A DNA stretch of 64,000 bases from Micromonospora vinacea (GTDB taxonomy: Bacteria > Actinomycetota > Actinomycetes > Mycobacteriales > Micromonosporaceae), in contig NZ_JADOTY010000001.1 of the NCBI RefSeq assembly GCF_015751785.1, forward strand, positions 5,456,001 to 5,520,000, given 5' to 3'. The notes below the pieces were generated by a model. That model was not told where the DNA came from, did not search any database, and saw only the letters and a program-made list of their open reading frames with translations. Of this stretch, positions 16,839 to 25,590 are shown piece by piece; positions within the stretch are counted from its first letter, which is position 1; every line of letters begins with the position of its first letter. Both the position numbers and the translations under genes were made by a program.

Positions 16839-17606
16839 ATGAACACCTCCACCTGGCGGCCGCCGCTGATCTGGCGTGCAGCCCTCCTGCTGGCCCGGGG
16901 CCTGGTCGGCCTGCTCGCCCGCCTCGAGGTCACCGGCGACGTCCCGGCGCACCTGCGTCGCGGCCCGCTGGTGTTGGCCGCCAACCACATCAGCCCGTTC
17001 GACCCGGTGGTCATGGCCGCCGCCTGCCAGACCCGTGGCGTCGCCCCGCGGATCATGGCGACCGCCGGACTGTTCCGCGTCCCGGTGTTCGGCGCCGCCA
17101 TGCGCCACGCCGGGCACATCCGGGTCGACCGGGGCACCAGCGCCGTACACCGGGCCCTCGACGACGCCGCCACGGCCGTCGCCCGCGGCTCGGTGATCCT
17201 CATCTACCCCGAGGGACGCATCGGCCTGGACCCCGGCCTGTGGCCCGAACGCGGCAAGACCGGCGCCGCCCGACTCGCCCTGGCCTGCGGCGCACCGGTC
17301 GTCCCGGTCGCCCAGTGGGGCTCGCACGAGGTGCTGCCCTACCAGGCACCGCGCGGAATGCTGCGCGGCATCGCCCGCTCCCTGTGGCGCCGCCCGGTGA
17401 TCCGGGTGCACTTCGGCACGCCCGTCGACCTGGGTGAGACGGCGGCCGGCAACCCCGGCGCGGCCCGGCGGGCCACCGACCGGATCATCGACGCGCTCAC
17501 CGACACCCTCGCCCCGCTGCGCCCCGACGAACCGGACCTGCCCCGCCACGTCGACCCCGGCCGCCCGACCGACCTCACCCGGGCGCACCGCCGCCACTCA
17601 CGTTGA
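16839..17606 (+). CDS. 1-acyl-glycerol-3-phosphate acyltransferase-like (PlsC family)
   Basis: A 255-aa membrane-associated acyltransferase. The catalytic NHxxxxD motif is NHISPFD (about 49-55) and the glycerol-phosphate-binding motif is YPEGR (about 123-127). The N-terminal 30 residues are hydrophobic and probably anchor it to the inner face of the membrane. Such enzymes move acyl groups from CoA or ACP to lysophosphatidate or related acceptors; in actinobacteria several paralogues exist, some acting on glycolipids. It is divergent from cydA and its stop overlaps the AraC gene end by 9 bases. Confidence 0.9.
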   Translation: MNTSTWRPPLIWRAALLLARGLVGLLARLEVTGDVPAHLRRGPLVLAANHISPFDPVVMAAACQTRGVAPRIMATAGLFRVPVFGAAMRHAGHIRVDRGTSAVHRALDDAATAVARGSVILIYPEGRIGLDPGLWPERGKTGAARLALACGAPVVPVAQWGSHEVLPYQAPRGMLRGIARSLWRRPVIRVHFGTPVDLGETAAGNPGAARRATDRIIDALTDTLAPLRPDEPDLPRHVDPGRPTDLTRAHRRHSR

Positions 17607-18551
17607 TCCGCCAAGCAGTTGATCTAGGCCCGCACCTGGGTGCCGGACCCGGTGTCGGTAGCGCATGGGCGCCTCTCCCACCTCTCGTTTGAAGGCAGTG
17701 CTGAAGGCGCTCTCCGACGTGTAGCCAAGCTGCACGGCCAGGGCCCCGATCCGGACGTCGCGGTCGCGCAGCGCCCGTTGGGCCAGCAGCATCCGCCAGG
17801 AGTTGAGGTAGGTCAGAGGAGGGACACCGGCCACGGAGCGGAACCGCACCGCGAACGACGTCCGCGACATCGCCGCCGCACGGGCCAGTTCCTCCAGCCT
17901 CCAGGGCCGGCTCGGTTCACCGTGCATGAGGGTCAGCGCGGGACGCAGGCGGTCGTCGGTCAGCGCCCGCAGCCACCCCGGCGGCAGTTCGGCCTGGCCC
18001 AGGTAAGCCCGAAGCACCTCCAAGATCAGCAGTTGGGCGTGCTGGCGTACGGCAAAGGCAGCGCCCATCCGCTCGGCCGTCACCTCCTCGACCAAGCGGT
18101 CGACGCACGCCCGTAGGGCGGGCGCGGCGGCGTCGCAGGAGCGAATGAGCGCCACGGGCGGCAGCGCCTGCGTCAGCAGCGCCGCGCCGGCCTGGTTGAG
18201 CTCGACGTGGCCGCCGAGGATGACGTCGTCGACGGCGAAGTCCGCGCCGCCGACGCGCAGGGCATAGTGTCCCGGCTCGGGCGCGAACTCCTCGGGCGGG
18301 CTGTCGTCGGTTCCGCCCTCGGCACGCAGCCACGAGCGGCCGGTCAGGACCGCGACGTCACCGGCCTCCATCTCGATCGGGGCATCCAGCCCGTCGGCCG
18401 ACAGCCAGCACCGGCCACGCACCATCACTGTCAACTTCAGCGGGCTCGCGATCACCGACCGCGTGACCCAGCGTCCCCGCACCGCGAACGCGCCGGAGAC
18501 CTGGCCGCGCACCTCAAGTAGATCGAACACCTCCGACAACTGATCAACCAC
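17598..18551 (-). CDS. AraC family transcriptional regulator
   Basis: A regulator of about 317 aa with an N-terminal cupin-type sensor domain (about 1-180; DQLSEVFDLLEVRGQVSG opening is typical of the cupin_6/AraC group) and a C-terminal double HTH (WRLEELARAAAMSRTSFAVRF and IGALAVQLGYTSESAFSTAF). GTG 18551 is my best start; the frame is open to 18590 but only with a TTG, and no ribosome site is clear. It is divergent from an alpha/beta hydrolase gene at 18746, its most likely target. Small carbonyl or aromatic compounds are usual inducers in this group. Confidence 0.9.
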   Translation of the reverse strand: MVDQLSEVFDLLEVRGQVSGAFAVRGRWVTRSVIASPLKLTVMVRGRCWLSADGLDAPIEMEAGDVAVLTGRSWLRAEGGTDDSPPEEFAPEPGHYALRVGGADFAVDDVILGGHVELNQAGAALLTQALPPVALIRSCDAAAPALRACVDRLVEEVTAERMGAAFAVRQHAQLLILEVLRAYLGQAELPPGWLRALTDDRLRPALTLMHGEPSRPWRLEELARAAAMSRTSFAVRFRSVAGVPPLTYLNSWRMLLAQRALRDRDVRIGALAVQLGYTSESAFSTAFKREVGEAPMRYRHRVRHPGAGLDQLLGGST

Positions 18552-18745
18552 CACGGCTCGAACTATCGCGAAGAAAATCGGCACGGTCAAGCATTCAAAG
18601 TTCGTCCGATCTCACTCACGCTGGACGCATGACCGACTCCTCGGAATTCCAGCTCGGCTCCGGCTGCACGGCGGCGTCCACGGCAGACGAGGTGCTCGCG
18701 GGGACATCCACCTGGACATTGGGAACGACTCGCAAGGAGCACTCC

Positions 18746-19726
18746 ATGAAACTCAACGACTCTGCGAAAGACCCGTCGACGTACGCTGCCGGTCTCCCGG
18801 TGACGGACCCTAGGCCCGTCTACTCGTACCACCCCGTCCTGATCGATGTTCCCGGGCGCCCGGTTCCGCTGGCGGTTCGCGTGACGGCTCCGGCCGTCGG
18901 CGGTGAGCTGCCGGTCATCGTTCTCTCGCACGGGCACGGCCCGTCGACCTTTGTCTCCTCGTTCTACGGGTACGGTCCGCTGGTCAACTTCTGGGCCGCG
19001 CACGGCTTCGTCGTGATCCAGCCCACGCACCTCGACGCCACCTTCCTCGGCCTGCGAGAGGCCGACGACCCGGACGCGCCGCTGTATCTCAAGTCACGCG
19101 CCGACGATCTCCGCCAGGTCGTGGACCACCTCGGCGAGATCGAACGCGTCGTTCCAGGACTCGCGGGTCGCTTGGACGACGGCCGCATCGCCGCTGTCGG
19201 TCACTCGGCCGGCGGTCACACCGTCGGCCTGATCTCGGGCCAGACCATCACCGACACCAGCGACGGTTCAATGGTCGGAGCCGTCGACGACCGCTTCAGC
19301 GCCCGCGTCATGATCGCCGCCCCCGGCTGCGGCGAAGACCTGAACGGCCCGGCAGCGCAGCCCTACGTCGCGCTCACCAGCACCAACTTCGACGGCATGA
19401 CGCCCAAGGCGCTCATCGTCGTCGGCGAGAAGGACTGGCACGCCTTCTTCTCCGACCGGCAGGACTGGCGCAGCGACCCCTACACCGCAGCGCCCGGGCC
19501 GAAGACCCGGCTGGAAATCTTCGACGCCGAGCACGGACTCGGCGGCATCTCCACCTTCGACGCGGCCGAGACCACCGACGAAAACCCCGACCGAGTTGCC
19601 GCCGTACGCGCGCTCATTTGGGCCTACCTGCGCAGCGAGCTCTACCCCGAAGACCCGGCCTGGACGCAGGCCACCGCTGCGCTCGCCGGCAGCACCACAC
19701 CCATCGGACGCGTCGAGTCGAAGTAG
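18746..19726 (+). CDS. Alpha/beta hydrolase (chlorophyllase/dienelactone-like)
   Basis: A 326-aa cytosolic alpha/beta hydrolase. ATG 18746 is preceded by AAGGAG, which excludes the long upstream in-frame extension. The nucleophile elbow is GHSAGGHT, the oxyanion region LSHGHG, and candidate acid and base residues are in GEKDWH and DAEHGLGG. The fold resembles PAF-acetylhydrolase/chlorophyllase-type esterases. It is transcribed away from the AraC regulator (17598-18551), suggesting inducible ester hydrolysis. A second esterase gene lies downstream on the other strand. Confidence 0.88.
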   Translation: MKLNDSAKDPSTYAAGLPVTDPRPVYSYHPVLIDVPGRPVPLAVRVTAPAVGGELPVIVLSHGHGPSTFVSSFYGYGPLVNFWAAHGFVVIQPTHLDATFLGLREADDPDAPLYLKSRADDLRQVVDHLGEIERVVPGLAGRLDDGRIAAVGHSAGGHTVGLISGQTITDTSDGSMVGAVDDRFSARVMIAAPGCGEDLNGPAAQPYVALTSTNFDGMTPKALIVVGEKDWHAFFSDRQDWRSDPYTAAPGPKTRLEIFDAEHGLGGISTFDAAETTDENPDRVAAVRALIWAYLRSELYPEDPAWTQATAALAGSTTPIGRVESK

Positions 19727-19840
19727 TTCTCAAGCACGAGGTGGAAGACCGTGGCGTGCACCGAGCATCGGCACGCCCTGCTGGATCGCGACGCCGGCGT
19801 CCCGCTGAGCGACGAAGGAAACAGTCTTCGTGCAGGGCGC

Positions 19841-20740
19841 TCAGGGGGTCTGCAGTCGCTGCGTGATGAACAGGGCGGCGCGGTCCAGGGCGTGGTCGGC
19901 CTCGTCGAGCTGACCGATGAAGGACTGGAAGACGTGCGGAACGCCGGCGGTGATGTCGAGGATGACGTCGACCTCGGCGTCGCGGGCGCGTTTCGCCAGC
20001 CGGACCGAGTCGTCGAGCAGCAGTTCGTTCGTGCCGACCTGCAGCAGGATCGGCGGGAAGCCGGTCAGGTCGGCGAGCACGGCGGGCGCGGCGAGCTCCT
20101 GGTTCGGGTCCTGGCCGCCGAGGTAGAACCCCGCCGTGTGGGCCATGCCCTCCCGGGTGAAGAACGGGTCGACGCCTTCTTTGGTGTCCATCGACTCGCC
20201 TGTGCGGGTGTGGTCCAGGCCGGGCGAGAACGCGACCAGCGCGCTCGGCAGAGACAGCCCGGCGTTTCGGGCGGCGAGGGTGGTGGTCACCGTGAGGCCA
20301 CCACCGGCGGAATCGCCCGCGAACACGATCGACTCGGCGGCGACGCCGCTGTCGAGCAGGGACCGATACGCCGCGAGACAGTCCTCGATCGCAGCCGGGA
20401 AGGGGTTCTCCGGGGCCAGTCGGTAGTCGAGGGAGAAGGCCCGCACTCCTGTCCGGGTGACCAGACTCGCGGTCAGGCCCATCGCGGTCCGCGGAGATCC
20501 AAGCGCGAACGAGCCGCCGTGAAAATACAGGATGGTGCCCGGGCGGGCCTGGCCCTCCGGTTCGACAAGCACTGCCGGACGGCCGCCCAGGGTCAGCTCC
20601 GAGGTCCGCACCGGAGGAACCGGGAACGGCGCCATGAGCGTGGCGAAGCTCTCCCGCATCGTCTCGACCGGCTCGGGTGCGAAGCCCTTGGGCCCGCCGC
20701 CCAGCATGGCGCCGATGGCTGCGCGCTGTTCCCTGCTCAT
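19841..20740 (-). CDS. Alpha/beta hydrolase, hormone-sensitive-lipase type esterase
   Basis: A 299-aa esterase of family IV (HSL). It has the oxyanion HGGSFALG motif, the nucleophile in GDSAGGG, the acid near GTNELLLDD and the base in VPHVFQSF. Such enzymes hydrolyse short to medium acyl esters in the cytosol. It is divergent from a MarR gene starting at 20776, with only 35 bases between the starts, so a single operator probably controls both. It is convergent with the hydrolase ending at 19726. Confidence 0.93.
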   Translation of the reverse strand: MSREQRAAIGAMLGGGPKGFAPEPVETMRESFATLMAPFPVPPVRTSELTLGGRPAVLVEPEGQARPGTILYFHGGSFALGSPRTAMGLTASLVTRTGVRAFSLDYRLAPENPFPAAIEDCLAAYRSLLDSGVAAESIVFAGDSAGGGLTVTTTLAARNAGLSLPSALVAFSPGLDHTRTGESMDTKEGVDPFFTREGMAHTAGFYLGGQDPNQELAAPAVLADLTGFPPILLQVGTNELLLDDSVRLAKRARDAEVDVILDITAGVPHVFQSFIGQLDEADHALDRAALFITQRLQTP

Positions 20741-20767
20741 GTCCGACGCCTCCCACAGACGATAAAG

Positions 20768-20801
20768 TAGCTGCCGTGGAAGCTAATATACCTGCCACGG
20801 C
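20768..20801. promoter_or_regulatory. Overlapping inverted repeats at the esterase/MarR promoter
   Basis: TAGCT (20768-20772) pairs with AGCTA (20781-20785), and GCCGTGG (20773-20779) pairs with CCACGGC (20795-20801). They lie across the start region of the MarR gene and just upstream of the esterase start at 20740. MarR proteins bind such dyads; the assignment is inferred from position. Confidence 0.45.
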
Positions 20802-21273
20802 ATCTTTTTCCGGTGCCGGGTCCGTCACACTGGCTCAGGTCTTCAGCGATCTGGTCCGCTGCGAGACGCGGCTCTACAACACCGTGAACGAGACGTTGCG
20901 GCGGAAGCACGGCATCGTGGCTTCGCAGTTCGAATTTTTGATCTACCTACGTGACCATCCTGGTTCGCGGGTCGCCGATCTCGCCGAGTTTTTCGCGATC
21001 GGGGTCGGGGCGACCAGCAAGGGCGTGGGCCGGCTCGAGGCCCGGGCCTGGGTTCGGCGCGTGCCGAACCCGGCCGACGGCCGGTCACTGCTTCTGGAGT
21101 TGACCCCGCAGGGCGCGGAACTCGTCAGTGCCGCCGAAGGCACCTTCCAGGAACACCTGGCCACGCACATCGGTCGGTCGATCGCCCCGGCTCAGGTCGT
21201 GGAACTCGGTCAAACGCTGGCACTGCTGCGCGCCACCTTGGAGCACGGCGCTGTCGGCACGCCTGTCGGCTGA
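20776..21273 (+). CDS. MarR family transcriptional regulator
   Basis: A 165-aa MarR repressor starting at GTG 20776. The winged helix contains VADLAEFFAIGVGATSKGVG and the wing NPADGRSLLLELTPQG. The short divergent gap to the esterase gene at 20740 suggests it represses that gene and itself. An in-frame extension upstream would overlap the esterase gene, so it is excluded. A 16-bp perfect inverted repeat follows its stop. Confidence 0.87.
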   Translation: MEANIPATASFSGAGSVTLAQVFSDLVRCETRLYNTVNETLRRKHGIVASQFEFLIYLRDHPGSRVADLAEFFAIGVGATSKGVGRLEARAWVRRVPNPADGRSLLLELTPQGAELVSAAEGTFQEHLATHIGRSIAPAQVVELGQTLALLRATLEHGAVGTPVG

Positions 21274-21281
21274 CGACCCGT

Positions 21282-21352
21282 CCTTTGCTCTGCACCCGCG
21301 GACGCGACGGCAACGGTCTGCGACCGGCGCATATTGGGGTGCAGAGCAAAGG
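21282..21352. repeat. Inverted repeat with perfect 16-bp arms
   Basis: CCTTTGCTCTGCACCC (21282-21297) is repeated inverted at 21337-21352 around a 39-base centre. It starts 8 bases after the MarR stop, so it can act as a transcription terminator or RNA stabiliser, but the long loop and arm resemble a REP-like element. Confidence 0.7.
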
Positions 21353-21471
21353 GGCGGCCTGGGGCCTGTGCACCCCTTCAGCCCCCAGGTGACCGCGCGG
21401 GGCAGCCGGTGATCAAGGGAATCTGCCCGCCGGCCACCCGTCGGCCACCAACCGGGGGCATACTGCGTCGC

Positions 21472-22239
21472 GTGTTGACCCGATTCGGCTACCTCGACGC
21501 GCCCGCGCCGCTGGCGTTCGCCCACCGCGGCGGCGCCGCCGAGGGCGACGAGAACACCACCGAGGCGTTCGCCCGGGCCATCGGGCTGGGCTACCGGTAC
21601 GTGGAGACCGACGTGCACGCCACCGCCGACGGCGTGGCGGTGATCTTCCACGACCCGACGCTGCGCCGGCTCACCGGTGAGGCGGGGCGCATCGCCGAGA
21701 TGAGCTGGGCCGACCTCGCCTCGGTACGCGTCGGCGGCGCCGCCGTCGTACCCCGGCTCGACGACGTGCTGGGGGCGTGGCCGCAGGTCCGCTTCAACAT
21801 CGACGTGAAGGCCGACGGCGGCGTCGAGCCAACGGTCGCGAGCGTGACCCGGGCCGGCGCCGGCGACCGGGTGCTGCTCGCCTCGTTCAGCGACGCCCGG
21901 CTGACCCGGCTGCGCGCGCTCACCGAGGGCCGGGTCGCCACCAGCCTGGGCATGCGCGGCGTCGCCCGGCTGCGGCTCGCCTCCCTGCACGGTCGGCCGC
22001 TGCGGCTGCCGCCGTCGGTGGTCGCCGCGCAGGTGCCGCCGCGCTACGGGCGGGTGCCGGTGGTGGACCGCCGGTTCCTCGACTACTGCCACCGCATCGG
22101 CCTGCAGGTGCACGTCTGGACGATCGACGAACCAGCCCAGATGCACGAGTTACTGGATCGTGGCGTGGATGGCATCATGACCGATCACGTCGGCGTGCTG
22201 CGCGACGTCTACCGCAGCCGCGGCCACTGGGCCGCCTGA
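21472..22239 (+). CDS. Glycerophosphodiester phosphodiesterase
   Basis: A 255-aa GDPD-fold enzyme that cleaves glycerophosphodiesters to glycerol 3-phosphate and an alcohol. HRGG at about 17-20, the ETDVHATADG stretch with metal-binding Glu and Asp, and FHD supply the metal and catalytic residues; GIMTDHVG near the end is typical. No signal peptide, so it is cytosolic. GTG 21472 is followed directly by TTG 21475 and either is possible. The UMF1-type MFS gene follows 17 bases later and is probably cotranscribed. Confidence 0.93.
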   Translation: MLTRFGYLDAPAPLAFAHRGGAAEGDENTTEAFARAIGLGYRYVETDVHATADGVAVIFHDPTLRRLTGEAGRIAEMSWADLASVRVGGAAVVPRLDDVLGAWPQVRFNIDVKADGGVEPTVASVTRAGAGDRVLLASFSDARLTRLRALTEGRVATSLGMRGVARLRLASLHGRPLRLPPSVVAAQVPPRYGRVPVVDRRFLDYCHRIGLQVHVWTIDEPAQMHELLDRGVDGIMTDHVGVLRDVYRSRGHWAA

Positions 22240-22256
22240 TCGTCGAAGGACCCCCG

Positions 22257-23651
22257 ATGGCCGAGACCGTGACCCCCACGGTGGACGACACCCCGCCTCC
22301 GGCGAGCACTCGCCGGGAGCGGCGCGGCTGGTACATCTACGACTGGGCCAACTCCGCGTTCCAGACCACTGTCATCACGGTGTTCCTCGGCCCGTTCATC
22401 ACCACCGTCGCCGAGCTGGCCGCCGGGTGCGAGTTGGGCGCGGACACCTGCGACGGGTACGTGTACCCGCTGGGCATCCGGGTGGCGGCCGGGTCCTACT
22501 ACCCGTACCTGATCTCGCTGTCGGTGTTCCTCACCGTGTTCGTGCTGCCGGTGATCGGGGCGATCGCCGACCGGTCGGCGCACAAGAAGCGGCTGCTCGG
22601 TGGCGCCGCGTTCACCGGTGCCGGCGCGACCGTGGCGATGATCTTCGTCACCGGTGACCGCTACCTGCTCGGCGGGGCGCTCTTCCTGATCGCCAACATC
22701 TCCTTCGGCGCGGCCCTCGTGGTCTACAACTCGTTCCTGCCGCAGCTCGGCGGCCCGGACGAACGCGACGGCATCTCCAGCCGCGGCTGGGCGCTGGGCT
22801 ACCTGGGCGGCGGCCTGCTGCTGGCGTTCAACCTGGTCGCGGTCACAGTGTTCAGCGAGGACGACAACCCGCAGCGCACCCTGGACCTGGCCCGCTGGTC
22901 GATCGTCTCCGCCGGGGTGTGGTGGGCGGTGTTCACCCTGGTGCCGCTGCGCTGGCTACGGGAACGCCCCAGCGCGGCGGCGGCGCTGGCCCGGCAGGGC
23001 AACGTGCTCACCGACGGGTTCCGGCAACTGGGCCGCACCCTACGGGAGATCAAGGCGTACCCGCTGACGCTGTTCTTCCTGCTGGCGTTCCTGGTCTACA
23101 ACGACGGCATCCAGACCGTCATCACCCTGGCCAGCCAGTACGGCACCGAGGAGCTGCGGCTGGACCAGAGCACGCTGATCATCACCATCCTGCTGGTGCA
23201 GTTCCTCGCCTTCGGGGGCGCGTTGAGCCTCGGCGCGTTGGCCCGGCGCATCGGCGCCTGGAAGACCGTGCTGCTCAGCCTGGTGCTCTGGACCGGTGTG
23301 ATCATCGGCGCGTTCCGGCTGCCGGCCGAGGCGCCGGTGCCGTTCATGGTCCTCGGCGCGGCCATCGGCCTGGTCCTCGGCGGCAGCCAGGCGCTGAGCC
23401 GGTCGCTGTTCAGCCAGCTCATCCCGGCCGGAAAGGAAGGCGAGTACTACGGCTTCTACGAGATCAGCGACAAGGGCACCAGCTGGCTCGGCCCGCTCGC
23501 CTTCGGCCTGGTGTTCCAACTCACCGCCTCATACCGGGTGGGCCTGGTCTCACTGCTGATCTTCTTCGTGGTCGGGTTCCTGCTCCTCGCCGCCGTGCCG
23601 ATCCGTCGTGCCATCGTCGCCGCGGGCAACACCCCACCCCGGGTGCTCTGA
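22257..23651 (+). CDS. MFS transporter, UMF1/Atg22-like
   Basis: A 464-aa membrane protein with about 12 helices. The opening GWYIYDWANSAFQTTVITVF is the signature of the UMF1 (Atg22-like) subfamily, whose eukaryotic members export amino acids from vacuoles; bacterial substrates are unknown. The helix 4-5 region has an asymmetric loop with acidic residues. GAAGGA precedes ATG 22257. It lies 17 bases after the GDPD gene, suggesting a link to phospholipid breakdown products (inference). Thymidine kinase starts 56 bases after its stop. Confidence 0.92.
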   Translation: MAETVTPTVDDTPPPASTRRERRGWYIYDWANSAFQTTVITVFLGPFITTVAELAAGCELGADTCDGYVYPLGIRVAAGSYYPYLISLSVFLTVFVLPVIGAIADRSAHKKRLLGGAAFTGAGATVAMIFVTGDRYLLGGALFLIANISFGAALVVYNSFLPQLGGPDERDGISSRGWALGYLGGGLLLAFNLVAVTVFSEDDNPQRTLDLARWSIVSAGVWWAVFTLVPLRWLRERPSAAAALARQGNVLTDGFRQLGRTLREIKAYPLTLFFLLAFLVYNDGIQTVITLASQYGTEELRLDQSTLIITILLVQFLAFGGALSLGALARRIGAWKTVLLSLVLWTGVIIGAFRLPAEAPVPFMVLGAAIGLVLGGSQALSRSLFSQLIPAGKEGEYYGFYEISDKGTSWLGPLAFGLVFQLTASYRVGLVSLLIFFVVGFLLLAAVPIRRAIVAAGNTPPRVL

Positions 23652-23707
23652 GCACTGGTCCCGCGCCCAACCGATCCGGGCCGGTCAATGGGCTAGGCTG
23701 CCCGACC

Positions 23708-24424
23708 GTGACCGACGACGCCGCCACCGCCCCGACCTGCCTGGCCCACCCGTTCCCCGGCCAGCCACACGCCCCGGCCGGGTGCGCGGCCGCGCGCGGG
23801 CTCGACGGGCGTCCGGTGCACGCGGCCGCGTTGAAGTTCTTCTGGGGGCCGATGGACTGCGGCAAGTCCACGATGGCGTTGCAGATGAACTACAACCACG
23901 CCCGGCAGGGCCGCCGCGGGCTGGTCACCACCCGCATCGACCGGTCGCTGGGACCGCAGGTCACCACCCGCATCGGCCTGGCCCACGAGGCCATCGAGGT
24001 CACCGACGACCTGGACCTGCGGGCCCTGGTGCGCGGCCGGTGGGCCGACGGGGTACGCGTCGACTACCTGATCTGCGACGAGGCGTGCTTCTACACAGTC
24101 GAGCACGTCGAGCAGATGGCCGAGCTGGTCGACAGCTACGACGTCGACGTGTTCGCGTTCGGCCTGGCCACCGACTTCCGCTCGCGGATGTTCCCCGCCG
24201 CGCAACGTCTGTTCGAGCTGGCCGACGAGGTGGCCCGCATCCAGGTCGAGGTGCTCTGCTGGTGCGGCAGAGAGGGGCTGCTCAACGCCCGCGTCGTCGA
24301 CGGGCGGGTCGTCCGCGAGGGCGCCCAGGTCGTCATCGGCGACACCGTCGACACCGCCGAGGTGCGCTACCAGGTGCTCTGCCGCCGGCACTACCGCAGC
24401 GGCGACCTCGGCCCCCGCGACTGA
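23708..24424 (+). CDS. tdk: Thymidine kinase, type II
   Basis: A 238-aa kinase that phosphorylates thymidine with ATP in the salvage pathway. The P-loop GPMDCGKST is at about 46-54, the Walker-B-like ICDEACFY near 120, FGLATDFR near 150, and two Cys pairs (CWC near 184 and CRRHY near 231) can bind structural zinc. The N-terminus has about 35 extra residues rich in Ala, His and Cys compared with E. coli-type enzymes, starting at GTG 23708. It overlaps the convergent LtrA gene end by 34 bases (24391-24424). Confidence 0.95.
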   Translation: MTDDAATAPTCLAHPFPGQPHAPAGCAAARGLDGRPVHAAALKFFWGPMDCGKSTMALQMNYNHARQGRRGLVTTRIDRSLGPQVTTRIGLAHEAIEVTDDLDLRALVRGRWADGVRVDYLICDEACFYTVEHVEQMAELVDSYDVDVFAFGLATDFRSRMFPAAQRLFELADEVARIQVEVLCWCGREGLLNARVVDGRVVREGAQVVIGDTVDTAEVRYQVLCRRHYRSGDLGPRD

Positions 24425-25590
24425 GCGGCCCGGCGCGCCGACACCCGGTCGGCCACGATCACCCCGACCGTGATCAGCAGCGCCACCCCGGCGACCAACG
24501 CGACCGGCGCCCGCAACGCCACCGCCGCCGGGGACAGCGCGAGCAACAGCAGCGTCGCCGCGACCCGGGCGACCACCCCGGCCTCGCCGAGCGCCATCTG
24601 GTACGCGGCGTGCCCGGCCAGGAACAGCGCGGGACCGCCCAGGACGACCAGCGCGCTCGCCCAGCCGACCGGTTCCCCGGGGTCGTGCAGCAGCCGCTCG
24701 TCACCGACGGCCGTGACGACGATGCCGCCCACCATCACCGGGTGCAGATAGTTGAACACCAGCCGGGAGAGCCGCCCGGCCCGCTCACCCGCGGCCGCCA
24801 ACGCCGCCGTGCTGGCCTGCGCCCGGTCGAAGTACACCCACCACAGGGCCACCGAACCCGCGAAGGCGAGGAGGAATGCGGCGATCGTCACCCGGTCCAG
24901 CCGCTGCGTCAGCGTCCCACCGGTGATCAGGATCGACTCGCCCAGCGCGATGAGGATGAACGCCTGACAGCGTTCGGCCAGGTGCCCGCCCTCCACCCGC
25001 CAGTGCTCCGGCGTGCTGCGACCCATCCCGGGCACCGGAAACCCGGTCGCCAGCCCGACCGAGTCGACGACGATCACCGCGATCCAGATCAGCTCCCGGG
25101 CCGGGGCGTCCACCAGCCCACCGATGATCGCCAGGGCCGAGGTGCCGGTGACCCAGACGACGCACTGCCGGAAACTGTCGCCGAGCCAGGGCTCGCCGCG
25201 GATCGCCCACATGGAGAAGGCCGTGCGGCCCACCTGCACCGCCGCGTACGCCGCGGCGAAGAGCAGACCGTTGGCACCGAACGCGGTGGGCAGCGCGGCG
25301 GCGAGCAGCAGACTGCCCAGGGTCACCACCAGCAGCGTGGTCCGCACCGGTGTCCGGTCCGGGTGCAGCCAGTTGCCCGCCCACACCGTGTAGATCCAGA
25401 CCAGCCAGATCAGACCCAACAGCACCGCGGTCCGTCCGACACCCTGCCAGCTGAGGTTCTTGGCCAGGTAGTGCGACAGCTGAGTGATCGTGAAGACGTA
25501 GACCAGGTCGAAGAAGAGCTCGGTGGAGGTGGTCCGCTCCACGCCACGGCGCGGGCGCAACAACTGCGGATGAAGTGGACCGCCGGTCAC
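24391..25590 (-). CDS. Low temperature requirement A (LtrA) family membrane protein, copy 1
   Basis: A 399-aa protein with about 10-11 helices. It opens with the LtrA signature TTSTELFFDLVYVFTITQLS, and WRVEGGHLAERCQAFILIALGES is a second conserved block. LtrA was named for a Listeria mutant that fails to grow in the cold; the biochemical role is unknown. GTG 25590 overlaps the stop of the preceding paralogue by 4 bases (GTGA), so translation is coupled. Its 3' end runs 34 bases into the convergent thymidine kinase gene. Confidence 0.92.
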   Translation of the reverse strand: MTGGPLHPQLLRPRRGVERTTSTELFFDLVYVFTITQLSHYLAKNLSWQGVGRTAVLLGLIWLVWIYTVWAGNWLHPDRTPVRTTLLVVTLGSLLLAAALPTAFGANGLLFAAAYAAVQVGRTAFSMWAIRGEPWLGDSFRQCVVWVTGTSALAIIGGLVDAPARELIWIAVIVVDSVGLATGFPVPGMGRSTPEHWRVEGGHLAERCQAFILIALGESILITGGTLTQRLDRVTIAAFLLAFAGSVALWWVYFDRAQASTAALAAAGERAGRLSRLVFNYLHPVMVGGIVVTAVGDERLLHDPGEPVGWASALVVLGGPALFLAGHAAYQMALGEAGVVARVAATLLLLALSPAAVALRAPVALVAGVALLITVGVIVADRVSARRAAQSRGPRSPLR

